Source of the DNA: Thermaurantimonas sp046295455
Lineage (GTDB): Bacteria; Bacteroidota; Bacteroidia; Flavobacteriales; Schleiferiaceae
Assembly (NCBI GenBank): GCA_046295455.1
Contig: JBKBNI010000002.1
Location: 1 to 64,000 of the forward strand
Length of the DNA: 64,000 nucleotides
Reading direction: 5' to 3'
Shown here: positions 7,572-15,733 of the stretch, one piece after another
Layout: each line of letters starts with the position of its first letter
How positions within the stretch are numbered: position 1 is the first letter of the stretch
The notes under the pieces: generated by a model
Databases searched by the model: none
Seen by the model: the letters and a program-made list of their open reading frames with translations, nothing else
What the model was told of the DNA's origin: nothing
Translations under genes and position numbers: made by a program

Positions 7572-8104
7572 TTATTTTCTTCATTTTTGTAAATAAGAAT
7601 TATTGATTCACCGTGTTTTGATATGAGTGAATCAGCGTCTAAAAATACGGAGGCAATGATTTTCCGATGGATAATTTTTGTAGCCTTTTGTACCAAAAAT
7701 TCTAAATATTCCTCATCAATATTTCTGCCGATCAAGGCTATTTCCAGTGTGTCTGAGTCAAGACCCCGCGCGAATGAACCCGTGAGATACACTTCCGATA
7801 CATTCCCAAGGCGTTCGACTACTTTTTCGATCACTGTGTCGATTCCCACATAGGATCGTATCAACTGACTGACCGGCTCAAACAGAGGGTGTTTTTTATT
7901 TACGGAGTAATATTTTTTGTTGTTCTGTGCTTCGGAAATGAGCATCCCTGCTTCTTCAAGGCGATTCAGTTCAAGCCGGATGGCATTGGTACTTTCGCCA
8001 AATTCAGATTCCAGCCCTCTTAAATATCCTTTGGCTTCCGTGTTTAAGAAAAACTTCAGAAGTAACTTGATACGGGTTTTGGAAGATATCAAAGTATCTA
8101 ACAT
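7568..8104 (-). CDS. Winged-helix regulator with a degenerate nucleotidyltransferase-like domain
   Basis: A 178-residue two-part protein. Residues about 1-70 form an ArsR-like winged helix (SKTRIKLLLKFFL, then TNAIRLELNRLEEAGMLISE). Residues about 95-175 resemble the MNT/antitoxin-type nucleotidyltransferase fold: VYLTGSFARGLDSDTLEIALIG at 105-126 has the GS-F-ARG start, but the usual two acidic metal ligands (GSDIDLL) are not preserved, so catalysis is doubtful. Similar proteins head polysaccharide loci in Bacteroidota. As the first gene of the operon, overlapping tviB by 4 bp, it is a likely local regulator; the palindromes at 8722-8869 are candidate targets. Role is inferred. Confidence 0.7.
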   Translation of the reverse strand: MLDTLISSKTRIKLLLKFFLNTEAKGYLRGLESEFGESTNAIRLELNRLEEAGMLISEAQNNKKYYSVNKKHPLFEPVSQLIRSYVGIDTVIEKVVERLGNVSEVYLTGSFARGLDSDTLEIALIGRNIDEEYLEFLVQKATKIIHRKIIASVFLDADSLISKHGESIILIYKNEENK

Positions 8105-8366
8105 GGCGCACTATGAAACGTCAAACGGGGGCATGGGCAAAACCTGATTGGTTTAAATACCCTTTTCAGCAAGTGCTTTAGTCAATGCTTTTGAGACACA
8201 TTCGGCATCCAACCTAAAAAGTATGTGCCCATGAATGAGCAATCACATTGGAAATTTGGATACCGGGTGGATGTGTTTTGTCCGTTGATCCGTGCCCCGG
8301 AGGGTTATTACCGGTCGCACAGGAGTGCAACGTGTATTTTTTCGAAAAATTTCCTGAAAGCCTCAT

Positions 8367-8660
8367 TTAGATTTTGACCGAACAATCGTAAGCAATTCGG
8401 AGAAGTCCGGAATTGATTTCGCGGACTACAAACGTTTTGACAAATCTTCCTTTGAATTCTTTTCTGAGCTGATACTCCAAATAAAACCACATGTCGATGG
8501 TTATTTTCTGACTAAGGATAAGAAGATAAATTTCCTTGTCGATGTTGATTTCATCCGGGTCTGCGCAGAAGAGGCGAACCTCCGCATCGCAATCGCTTTG
8601 ATGAACTATTGTTCGGATTAAATCAAGCTGTTCTGAAAGCTCATTGGAGTGCTGAGCCAT
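8367..8660 (-). CDS. Small protein of unknown function, perhaps a reduced nucleotidyltransferase fold
   Basis: A 97-residue protein from an ATG at 8660. It is not recognised with certainty. The stretch ADPDEINIDKEIYLLILSQ at about 33-51 recalls the GSxARG...DSDIDLLV region of small nucleotidyltransferases without its glycine-serine or catalytic aspartates, followed by a beta-rich end (FVKTFVVREINSGLLRIAY). It lies upstream of the wHTH/nucleotidyltransferase regulator in the same direction, 262 bp apart, and 61 bp downstream of a perfect 9-bp inverted repeat. Pairing of two such reduced folds at the head of a sugar locus is suggestive only. Confidence 0.5.
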   Translation of the reverse strand: MAQHSNELSEQLDLIRTIVHQSDCDAEVRLFCADPDEINIDKEIYLLILSQKITIDMWFYLEYQLRKEFKGRFVKTFVVREINSGLLRIAYDCSVKI

Positions 8661-9093
8661 ACTTTTTCTAAGGCTTCGCCACGTCAGTCACATGGTTAAG
8701 TCTGACGATTTGAGCTATATTTGAGTAAATTATTTACTCATTTTTTCGGGTAGCAAAACTACTCAAACGATTTAAAATTGAAAATTATATTGCCGTTAAG
8801 TTCACAAAACCTGCCTTTTTTGTAATAAAAACCGTGAGTTTTTGAGTAAAACAATTTTTTTTGAGTAAAATTTTTATCCAATGTGAAAGATTAAAGACAT
8901 TCAACAATATCTTGAAGAGGGTGCACAATTCCCAATATAATACAATTAGCTGCAGAACGGCAGAGCAAGCACAGTCCCGGCTTATGAAATTCGAGCTGCT
9001 TTATGTTTCTATGATTGTAAAAAAATATGATGAGGATTTAGCACCTCACCCTTTGCATCTATGTATACCCATCAGGTATCGCACTGCCTGTAT
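8661..9093. other. Regulatory gap between the sugar locus and transaldolase
   Basis: This 433-bp non-coding stretch holds three copies of the word TTGAGTAAA (8721-8729, 8842-8850, 8861-8869), the first as part of a perfect palindrome. An 83-codon frame starting TTG at 8861 was rejected as a gene because its TTG is part of the repeat and its product resembles nothing. No terminator was found behind the transaldolase stop. Confidence 0.5.
8722..8740. promoter_or_regulatory. Perfect palindrome, candidate operator
   Basis: TGAGTAAAT at 8722-8730, one T at 8731, and its exact reverse complement ATTTACTCA at 8732-8740. Half-site copies TGAGTAAA recur in direct orientation at 8843-8850 and 8862-8869, 19 bp apart (about two helical turns). 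Position is 61 bp upstream of the 97-residue gene on the minus strand. A dimeric HTH protein is the likely ligand; the wHTH regulator at 7568-8104 is a candidate by proximity only. Confidence 0.6.
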
Positions 9094-9750
9094 TTATTGC
9101 TGTGACTTCTGAAAGTCTTCTAAAAATTTTTTTAACCCAATGTCTGTAAGAGGATGTTGAAACAATCCCAGGATGGATTGCAAGGGGCCGGTCATTACGT
9201 CGGCGCCGGCTTCGGCACACTTGATGATGTGGAGTGTATGGCGCACGGATGCTGCCAAAATCAGCGTTTCGTACAGGTAATTGTCATAGATCAGTCGGAT
9301 TTGTTGAATCAGCTCTATGCCATCGTACGAAATGTCGTCAAGACGTCCGATAAAAGGAGAAACATAGGTGGCGCCTGCCTTAGCCGCCAGTAGGGCCTGG
9401 CCAGCTGAAAAAACAAGAGTGCAGTTTGTCTTAAGCCCTTTTTCAGAGAAGTATCGGATGGCTCTGACTCCATCGGGAATCATCGGAACTTTAATCACGA
9501 TGTTGGGGTCAATGTCTGCCAGAGACTCCCCTTCTTTTATTATTCCTTCAAAATCGGTAGATATCACCTCAGCACTTACAGGACCCTGGACAATGTCACA
9601 GATCTGCTTGTAATGCTTTCGGATGTTGGACTCCCCTTTAATTCCCTCTTTGGCCATAAGGCTCGGGTTGGTAGTGACGCCATCCAGAACGCCGAGAGAC
9701 TGCGCCTGATGAATCTGATCGAGGTTGGCTGTATCAATAAAAAATTTCAT
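9094..9750 (-). CDS. fsa: Transaldolase / fructose-6-phosphate aldolase family
   Basis: A 218-residue small transaldolase (TalC/FSA, MipB type), a TIM barrel acting on C3 and C6 sugar phosphates in the non-oxidative pentose phosphate route. MKFFIDTANLDQI at the start, GVTTNPSLMAKEG at 24-36, and VIKVPM at 85-90 with the Schiff-base lysine K87 are visible, as is YVSPFIGRLDD. Length matches the short class (about 215-220), not the 317-residue TalB class. Family members may be true transaldolases or F6P aldolases; the sequence seen here does not settle it. Transcribed alone from a -7 box at 9769-9776. Confidence 0.92.
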   Translation of the reverse strand: MKFFIDTANLDQIHQAQSLGVLDGVTTNPSLMAKEGIKGESNIRKHYKQICDIVQGPVSAEVISTDFEGIIKEGESLADIDPNIVIKVPMIPDGVRAIRYFSEKGLKTNCTLVFSAGQALLAAKAGATYVSPFIGRLDDISYDGIELIQQIRLIYDNYLYETLILAASVRHTLHIIKCAEAGADVMTGPLQSILGLFQHPLTDIGLKKFLEDFQKSQQ

Positions 9751-9768
9751 ATCTGAAAATTAATGGGT

Positions 9769-9776
9769 CAAAGGTA
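9769..9776 (-). promoter_or_regulatory. Bacteroidota -7 box for the transaldolase gene
   Basis: Minus strand reads TACCTTTG, an exact TAnnTTTG, 18 bp upstream of the ATG at 9750. No TTTG is at the ideal -33 spacing, so only the -7 half is supported. Confidence 0.6.
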
Positions 9777-9872
9777 CTTTAAATGTATAATTTCTTCATT
9801 GGAATCATATGAGTAACCCTTGTCACCGGCCGGATGGAAGACTTCAGGTGTACTTTGAAGAAACGATTTCAC

Positions 9873-10187
9873 ATGGGATTTTTAGACTTTTTGTTTGGTA
9901 AGAAGCCGGACTTCAATGCCCTGCTTCGAAGGGGAGCCATCATCGTAGATGTACGAACACCCCCGGAATACAAATCAGGACACATCGGAGGATCGAAAAA
10001 CATTCCTCTGGATACATTGCACCGGCACATAGACGAATTAAAAGCCAGCGGTAAACCCGTGATCACGTGCTGCCGCAGCGGGGCACGAAGCCGTACAGCA
10101 GTCAGCCTCTTAAGAGCTAAAGGAATCGAATCGTACAACGGTGGGGCATGGACTGTGCTGAAAGACAGAATTAAAGCAATCCGGTAG
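9873..10187 (+). CDS. Rhodanese-like sulfurtransferase domain protein
   Basis: A single-domain rhodanese of 104 residues. The ATG at 9873 (MGFLDFLFGKKPDF) is preferred over one 39 bp upstream because TACTTTG, a -7-like box, lies between them. IIVDVRTPPEYKSGHIGGSKNIPL at about 23-46 is the standard rhodanese core, and ITCCRSGARS at 64-73 contains the persulfide-forming active loop (cysteine at 67). Ends GGAWTVLKDRI as usual. Probably a cytoplasmic sulfur carrier; no partner is evident next to it. Confidence 0.88.
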   Translation: MGFLDFLFGKKPDFNALLRRGAIIVDVRTPPEYKSGHIGGSKNIPLDTLHRHIDELKASGKPVITCCRSGARSRTAVSLLRAKGIESYNGGAWTVLKDRIKAIR

Positions 10188-10323
10188 ATGGTTGTCTTAC
10201 AAAATACAGCCCAGTCGCTACTGCTGCTCACCGGATAGCCGGGGGTCTATTTCACTAAAGCCACCCGTAATCATCGATTCTTCTGACCAGAATCTTGCAG
10301 GACTATTGTCTTCACTGTACCGC

Positions 10324-10764
10324 TCAATGCCGGATCATATCCACATGTAGAATGCCGCAATCGTCGTATGGGTCGGTAATCTTTTCAAAACCAAAAGACT
10401 GGTAAAATGATTGCAGATACAGTTGGGCCTGAATTTTAACAGGACGGCGTCCATACACAGATTCCAGTATGGTCAGTGACTCGGTAAATAAGGACCGACC
10501 CAGGCCGCGATTGCGCATATCCTGACGTACACATACCCTTCCGATGCTCGCCTGTGAATATACGGTACCCGGCGGCAGGATGCGGCTGTAGGCAATCAGC
10601 CGGTCATCGAGGGTATAGGTATAGTGTAGCGCCTGGTAGTCCCAACCGTCTGTATCGTTGTAGATGGATCTTTGTTCGAGTACAAAGATTTCATTTCGTA
10701 TTCTGAGGATTTCATACACATTTGCGGCAGACAGTTCATAAAATCGAAACAAGGCTTTTTTCAT
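10324..10764 (-). CDS. elaA: GNAT N-acetyltransferase, ElaA-like
   Basis: A 146-residue GNAT protein starting with MKKALFRFYELSAANVYEILRIRNEIFVLEQ at 10764; the upstream in-frame ATG at 10833 would run deep into the divergent dtd gene and was rejected. The ElaA-type N-terminus with RNEIFVLEQ, then ASIGRVCVRQDMRNRGLGRSLF carries the acetyl-CoA loop (Q/RxxGxG/A). Substrate is unknown. The start codon is only 3 bp from the start codon of dtd on the other strand, so its leader must lie inside dtd or be absent. Confidence 0.85.
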   Translation of the reverse strand: MKKALFRFYELSAANVYEILRIRNEIFVLEQRSIYNDTDGWDYQALHYTYTLDDRLIAYSRILPPGTVYSQASIGRVCVRQDMRNRGLGRSLFTESLTILESVYGRRPVKIQAQLYLQSFYQSFGFEKITDPYDDCGILHVDMIRH

Positions 10765-10767
10765 GCG

Positions 10768-11220
10768 ATGCGAATAGTGATTCAGCGTGTAAAGCACGCC
10801 AAAGTAACGGTAAACAAAGAAGTGGTTGGACACATCGAATTGGGGCTGCTCATTTTAGTCGGAGTGACTCACACAGATACAGAGGCCGACGCCGATTGGC
10901 TGGCTTCCAAGGCTGTTCAGCTCAGAATATTCAATGATCTGGATGGCAAGATGAATCTGTCGCTGTCTGATGTCCGGGGCAGTGTACTGGTTGTAAGCCA
11001 ATTTACCCTCTACGCTTCCACCCGAAAGGGAAATCGACCCTCTTACACCGCCTCTGCCGAACCTCAGACGGCCAAGAGGCTGTATGAATATTTTGTCCAA
11101 AAAATAGAAATCCTGACTGGCAGCAGGGTCGAAACCGGAATATTCGGAGCAATGATGGACGTGGAGTTGGTCAATGATGGCCCAGTCACCATCTTTATGG
11201 ATTCAAAAATCCGCGATTGA
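10768..11220 (+). CDS. dtd: D-aminoacyl-tRNA deacylase
   Basis: A 150-residue DTD that hydrolyses D-aminoacyl- and glycyl-mischarged tRNAs. The ATG at 10768 gives the conserved N-terminus MRIVIQRVKHAKVTV. The two active-site motifs are present: SQFTLYA at about 78-84 and NDGPVTIFMDS at about 134-144 (the cross-subunit Gly-Pro). NRPSYTASAEP precedes it. Full length for the family. Begins 3 bp from elaA on the opposite strand and ends 7 bp from the cdaA stop on the minus strand. Confidence 0.95.
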   Translation: MRIVIQRVKHAKVTVNKEVVGHIELGLLILVGVTHTDTEADADWLASKAVQLRIFNDLDGKMNLSLSDVRGSVLVVSQFTLYASTRKGNRPSYTASAEPQTAKRLYEYFVQKIEILTGSRVETGIFGAMMDVELVNDGPVTIFMDSKIRD

Positions 11221-11227
11221 CCTTCGA

Positions 11228-12001
11228 CTAAAACAAAAAATAGGAATGCAGCTCTTTGCTGAGTTCTTCTTTGCCTACATTCACTCGATACTGACCGTCA
11301 TGACACACCATGACCTGACCACTCTCTTCAGAAATGGCTATGACTATAGCATCGGTGCGCTCTGAAATACCTACAGCTGCTCTGTGACGCAGCCCAAAGT
11401 GAGCCGGTAACCGTGGATTTTCGCTTACCGGCAAAATGACCCGTGCAGAGGTAATCTTATTTTTCTCAATGATGACAGCACCGTCGTGCAGTGGGGATGT
11501 TTTCTGGAAGATACACTCCAGAAGCAAGGCACTTAGATGAGCTTCCAACGAAATTCCGGTCTGTATGTAGAGGGATAACGCATTTTTACGGCCAATTACG
11601 ATGAGTGCGCCATTGCCCTGACGCTGCAGCCTCTCACAGGCGAGCAGTATCTGGTCATAATCTCTCAGTTCGCTGCTTTCATCCTTTTTTTTGATCAGAA
11701 TTTTTCGGAGCCAGTTGAAGTTGAGTTTACTTCCGGGTGTGCCTATTACCAGCAGAAACCGGCGTATTTCCGTTTGAAAAATGATCACTAGCGCAAGAAA
11801 ACCAATATCGATGAAACGACTCAAAATTTCGGTTAGCAGGGTCAGATGCAGCCATTGAACAACCTTCCAAACTGCATAAATTATCAAGATACCTACAAGT
11901 ATGCTCTGAGAGGACGTTCCCCTTATAAGTCTATAGATCTGGTAGATAAGAAGTGATACAATGAGTATATCCAGTATACTGATCCAGGTCAGTCCCCCCA
12001 T
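11228..12001 (-). CDS. cdaA: Diadenylate cyclase CdaA (DacA)
   Basis: A 257-residue membrane c-di-AMP synthase. Three hydrophobic segments cover residues about 10-85 (ILIVSLLIYQIYRLI; SILVGILIIYAVWKVV; IDIGFLALVIIFQTEI). The DisA-N catalytic domain follows: LHDGAVII with DGA at 173-175 and LRHRAAVGISE with RHR at 205-207, the two nucleotide-binding motifs. It lies 2 bp after folP, the standard Bacteroidota arrangement. No CdaR-like regulator follows, which is usual outside Firmicutes. Confidence 0.95.
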   Translation of the reverse strand: MGGLTWISILDILIVSLLIYQIYRLIRGTSSQSILVGILIIYAVWKVVQWLHLTLLTEILSRFIDIGFLALVIIFQTEIRRFLLVIGTPGSKLNFNWLRKILIKKKDESSELRDYDQILLACERLQRQGNGALIVIGRKNALSLYIQTGISLEAHLSALLLECIFQKTSPLHDGAVIIEKNKITSARVILPVSENPRLPAHFGLRHRAAVGISERTDAIVIAISEESGQVMVCHDGQYRVNVGKEELSKELHSYFLF

Positions 12002-12003
12002 GT

Positions 12004-12870
12004 TCAGACTTCCGCGTATTTGATTAATTCATACAACTTAATAGTCTGGACAGCTTCTCTGACGTCGTGTACCCTAAGCAGGTGCGCTCCTGACATCAGT
12101 GCCGCCATGTGCAAGGCTGTAGTGCCGTTGAGAGCCTCTTCAGGAGTGACACCTAATGCTTTGTATATCATTGATTTACGACTAAGGCCAACCATTATCG
12201 GCATTGCAAAATCGTTGAAAACGTGAAGGTTTTTGAGGATCATAAAATTGTCCTCCAGCCTTTTACCAAAGCCAAATCCCGGATCCAGTATAATGTCATT
12301 GATGCCGGCCTCTCGTATTTTCTTGAGCCGTTGACTGAAATAATAGTAAATTTCACCAATCAAATCCTGATATTCAGGATTTTCCTGCATTGTTTTAGGC
12401 ACTCCTTTAAGATGGGAAACGACATAGGGAACCTGATGCCTGGCTACAACTTTTAAAATTTGTGGATCCAGGGTGCCACCGCTGATGTCGTTGACCATCT
12501 GCGCCCCGTGTTCGATGGCCCTGTGGGCAATTTCCGATCGAAATGTATCTACGCTGATGACTGTATCCGGGAAGTGTTTTCGCAGGTTTGGCAGGATTTC
12601 AGCGATGCGCTCCCACTCGGTCTCGACGGAAGGAGGTTCGCTGCCCGGACGCGTACTGCACCCTCCTACATCCAAAAAATCCGCTCCCTCCGAAACCATT
12701 TTTTCAGCCAGTTTCAAAGCCTCGTGTACATCTGAAACCCGGCTTACAGAGTGAAAACTATCGGGCGTGGCATTGATAATGCCCATCACTTTAGGCCGGT
12801 CAAAGAGGATGAGTTTGCCATCTACATTTATCCCCGGAGGAATTTCATTTATAATGTTATATCTTTTCAT
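12004..12870 (-). CDS. folP: Dihydropteroate synthase
   Basis: A 288-residue TIM-barrel enzyme that joins p-aminobenzoate to dihydropterin pyrophosphate in folate synthesis, the sulfonamide target. VMGIINATPDSFHSVSR at about 28-44, GADFLDVGGCSTRPGSE at about 62-78 and VSVDTFR are the family blocks; ILDPGFGFGK follows near residue 195 and LRVHDVREA near the end. First gene of a two-gene operon with cdaA. A TAATTTGC element lies about 35 bp upstream on the minus strand, one base short of the -7 consensus. Confidence 0.96.
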   Translation of the reverse strand: MKRYNIINEIPPGINVDGKLILFDRPKVMGIINATPDSFHSVSRVSDVHEALKLAEKMVSEGADFLDVGGCSTRPGSEPPSVETEWERIAEILPNLRKHFPDTVISVDTFRSEIAHRAIEHGAQMVNDISGGTLDPQILKVVARHQVPYVVSHLKGVPKTMQENPEYQDLIGEIYYYFSQRLKKIREAGINDIILDPGFGFGKRLEDNFMILKNLHVFNDFAMPIMVGLSRKSMIYKALGVTPEEALNGTTALHMAALMSGAHLLRVHDVREAVQTIKLYELIKYAEV

Positions 12871-12936
12871 ATATCTGAATTAGAATACCGCAAATTACAG
12901 CTATTCCCTTAAACCAAAATTCTCAGGGCACAATTT

Positions 12937-13137
12937 TTAAAGGTCGTCTGATGTCGTCGCCCTAAAACTTAAAACGCGAATTTCGCCACCTTCCGAAATT
13001 TTGACCCGGAACCTCAATCGGATCGATCGGCAGCATATCTCGCAATCTTCTTCGTAATCAAAGTGACCGCTTGATGGTTCAATCAGTGTAGAAATCAATG
13101 CATAGCAATATGGGCATCGGTATCGGAACTCTTCCAT
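12937..13137 (-). CDS. CPXCG-motif cysteine-rich small protein
   Basis: A 66-residue protein with RCPYCYALISTLI at 7-19 and EDCEICCRSIRL at 30-41: two cysteine pairs that should bind one zinc ion. The layout matches the CPXCG-motif family of unknown function. It lies between folP and dgt on the same strand, 50 bp from the dgt start side. No further role can be stated. Confidence 0.8.
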   Translation of the reverse strand: MEEFRYRCPYCYALISTLIEPSSGHFDYEEDCEICCRSIRLRFRVKISEGGEIRVLSFRATTSDDL

Positions 13138-13187
13138 AGAATCGAATTAAATGACATTGGATACAACTCCGGGAGCCCTATGCAGGT

Positions 13188-14564
13188 TTAATTAGAAATT
13201 CCATAGCCCGGCATAGAAATACCACGAAGATTTCTGTAAAGCTCGAGGGCATATACGTCGGTCATTCCGGATACAAAGTCGAGCAGCTTCCTGACCTTTT
13301 GGTAATCAGTATCTTCAGGTTCAGGGCGATAGGGAGCGGGGAGAATTTGAAGCAATTTCTTTGAGGAGGCACCGGGTGATTCTGCCAAAACTGCCGGAAC
13401 AAAATCCTCCAAAAGACCATACAATACCCTGTAGCCGGCCAATTCGATCTTGACAACCGAGTCATGGTTGTAAATCTTTTCAAAAGAATGAATTTCAATA
13501 TTTTTTAGAATGGATCGGGCATCTTGTGCTATGCCCTGAATCAGAGGTGGTGGATTATGAAAAATTTGTCCCGTGCGCACGTAGTCCGAAAACACCTCGG
13601 AGCATAACCTCACAAGGGCATTGATGCTTTTTGCCCGAAGATAGGCCATTTGTTCGTTTTGGTCAGATTTGAGGGTTGCCAATATTCTATTTGTTTTTTC
13701 GGGGCGGTATTCCGGATCGGTTTTTAGGAGTGCCAGCAGATGTTCGGATGCAAAGTCAAAAGGAAGTATTTTTAATCTCGTGGCATCCTCCCAATCCATG
13801 ATGGCGTAGCAGATGTCATCAGCTGCTTCTACCAGATACACAAAGGGATGACGGGAGTATATACGCGGCTTCTGTGACTCCATGTGCATCCGGGTGCCCT
13901 GAGCGACCTGATCGAGGAGATCTACCTCGCTCTGAAAGGCGTTGTACTTTTTCCTCGAAGGTCTTTCCGGATCTGTGGCGATGGATTCACAGGGGTATTT
14001 GATCATGGAGGCTAAGGTTGCCAGGGTGATTCCCAGACCTTGTTGAATCTGATGGGCCTTTTTCTGAGCTACAATCCGAAATGCATTGGCATTGCCCTCA
14101 AAGTTGGTGAGATCCATCCACTCTTCGTCCCTAAAATGGCTTTTGAGACTTGGATTTTGAATGAAAAACTGACTAATGGCTTTCTCCCCTGAATGGCCAA
14201 AGGCCGGATTGCCAATGTCGTGGGCCAGACAAGCAGAAGCCACTACCGACGACAAGCCAAACCGGTAAAATTCCTCAGAAGCACGGTCGTGAGGATCGAG
14301 ATTATTGTCTGCCACAAAGTTGCCAGCATATCGGGCCAGGCTGCGCCCTACGCTGGCTACTTCGAGCGAGTGAGTGAGTCTGTTGTGGACGAAGATGTGC
14401 CCAGGCAGTGGAAAGACCTGAGTCTTGTTTTGCAGTCGTCGGAAGGCCGATGAAAAGATGATGCGGTCATAATCTCGTTCGTACTCACTTCGATGCGCAC
14501 CCGAAGTGTCTTCATCCCCAAGCCGGCGGCCGGAGAAAATTTTTGACCAATCAGCAGTTTCCAT
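13188..14564 (-). CDS. dgt: Deoxyguanosine triphosphate triphosphohydrolase (dGTPase)
   Basis: A 458-residue HD-domain enzyme that splits dGTP into deoxyguanosine and tripolyphosphate. FRRLQNKTQVFPL at about 38-50, then RLTHSLEVASVGRSLARY gives the first metal histidine, CLAHDIGNPAFGHSGE (about 112-127) the HD pair, and YLVEAADDICYAIMDWEDA the last aspartate. Length fits the Bacteroidota type. Its product controls dNTP balance; the divergent OYE gene starts 47 bp away. Confidence 0.95.
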   Translation of the reverse strand: METADWSKIFSGRRLGDEDTSGAHRSEYERDYDRIIFSSAFRRLQNKTQVFPLPGHIFVHNRLTHSLEVASVGRSLARYAGNFVADNNLDPHDRASEEFYRFGLSSVVASACLAHDIGNPAFGHSGEKAISQFFIQNPSLKSHFRDEEWMDLTNFEGNANAFRIVAQKKAHQIQQGLGITLATLASMIKYPCESIATDPERPSRKKYNAFQSEVDLLDQVAQGTRMHMESQKPRIYSRHPFVYLVEAADDICYAIMDWEDATRLKILPFDFASEHLLALLKTDPEYRPEKTNRILATLKSDQNEQMAYLRAKSINALVRLCSEVFSDYVRTGQIFHNPPPLIQGIAQDARSILKNIEIHSFEKIYNHDSVVKIELAGYRVLYGLLEDFVPAVLAESPGASSKKLLQILPAPYRPEPEDTDYQKVRKLLDFVSGMTDVYALELYRNLRGISMPGYGISN

Positions 14565-14611
14565 GTATCAGGTTGTAACGCTATTTTGCCGCTAATAAAA
14601 GACAGATATCC

Positions 14612-15733
14612 TTGAAACCGCATTTTTCAGACCCGATTCTTTACCCGGTAAGCAGAATACAGGCATCCAACCGCCTGGTGCTGGCGCCTATGACCAATCA
14701 GCAGAGCCATTCCGATGGCACGGCCTCCGATGAAGAAATCCGGTTTTTGGAGCTGCGGGCACAAGGTGGTTTTGGCACTATTGTAACCTGTGCCATGTAT
14801 GTGCAGCAGGACGGAAAGGCCTGGCAAGGCCAAATGGGCATCTGCCATGACTCGCATGTTCGCTCACTGCAAAAGCTCACCAAAGTGCTCCATAAACACC
14901 GTGTGCGTGTGATCGCTCAGCTCTTTCACGCCGGCTCACGCGCCGATCCGCACGTCAGCGGCTGTCGGGTATGGAGTGCTTCCGAATGCTTTCACCACAA
15001 AACAGGTCAAAAAATTGCGGATGCAGCTACCGAAGAGCAGATTCACACAGCGATACAATCCTTTGAAAAAGCATCAGTGTATGCGGCAGAAGCCGGATTC
15101 GACGGGGTGGAAATTCATGCAGCGCACGGATATCTGATTCATCAGTTTCTGAGTGCTACCACCAATCAGAGGACAGACCAATGGGGAGACGGCGCTGACG
15201 GGCGAAGGAGATTCTTACTGGAAATTGTCCGTGCCATTCAGAAGCAGGTACAGGGCCGACTGGCCATCGGGGTGCGTATATCACCGGAAGATTTTTCGTT
15301 TTTTTCAGGGATCGACTTCGATGAAAGTCTGGAGACCGCGCTCCTTTTATCCCGGACAGAATTGGACTACATAGACGTATCGCTTTGGGATGCACTCAAA
15401 AATCCCGACAAATATCCTCAGGGGCCAAAAGCCCTTACATATTTTACCAAAATAAAGAACCACTCGAACACACTGCTGCGGACCGCCGGCGGCATCCGGA
15501 CACGAGAGCAGGCAGACCTGGTCATCAGCCTGGGGGCAGATCTTCTGGCGGTAGGCAGGGCGGCAATAGGCTGCCATGACCTTCCCCGCAGATGGTTGAG
15601 TAACGAACCTGTATTACCTCCCCCCTATACCGAAGACCACCTCAGGAAGGAAGGCCTAAGCACTCCCTTTATTACATACATGAAACGATGGCCGAATTTT
15701 GTGCAGCAAAACATCCCCTCCCATGAGCGATAA
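14612..15733 (+). CDS. NADH:flavin oxidoreductase (Old Yellow Enzyme family)
   Basis: A 373-residue FMN enzyme. The only sensible start is TTG at 14612 (LKPHFSDPILYPVSRIQ); upstream in-frame codons end in a stop at 14576, and a -7-like TATTTTGC lies at 14583-14590. IQASNRLVLAPMTNQQS opens the barrel, IHAAHGYLIHQFLSATTNQRTD has the substrate-binding His pair, and GADLLAVGRAAIG near residue 310 binds the FMN phosphate. Family members reduce activated alkenes; natural substrate unknown. It overlaps radC by 11 bp. Confidence 0.9.
   Translation: MKPHFSDPILYPVSRIQASNRLVLAPMTNQQSHSDGTASDEEIRFLELRAQGGFGTIVTCAMYVQQDGKAWQGQMGICHDSHVRSLQKLTKVLHKHRVRVIAQLFHAGSRADPHVSGCRVWSASECFHHKTGQKIADAATEEQIHTAIQSFEKASVYAAEAGFDGVEIHAAHGYLIHQFLSATTNQRTDQWGDGADGRRRFLLEIVRAIQKQVQGRLAIGVRISPEDFSFFSGIDFDESLETALLLSRTELDYIDVSLWDALKNPDKYPQGPKALTYFTKIKNHSNTLLRTAGGIRTREQADLVISLGADLLAVGRAAIGCHDLPRRWLSNEPVLPPPYTEDHLRKEGLSTPFITYMKRWPNFVQQNIPSHER

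Noticed and set aside
8861..9112. Plus-strand frame of 83 codons starting with TTG
   Set aside because: Its start codon is part of the TTGAGTAAA operator repeat, composition is not protein-like and the end overlaps the transaldolase gene.
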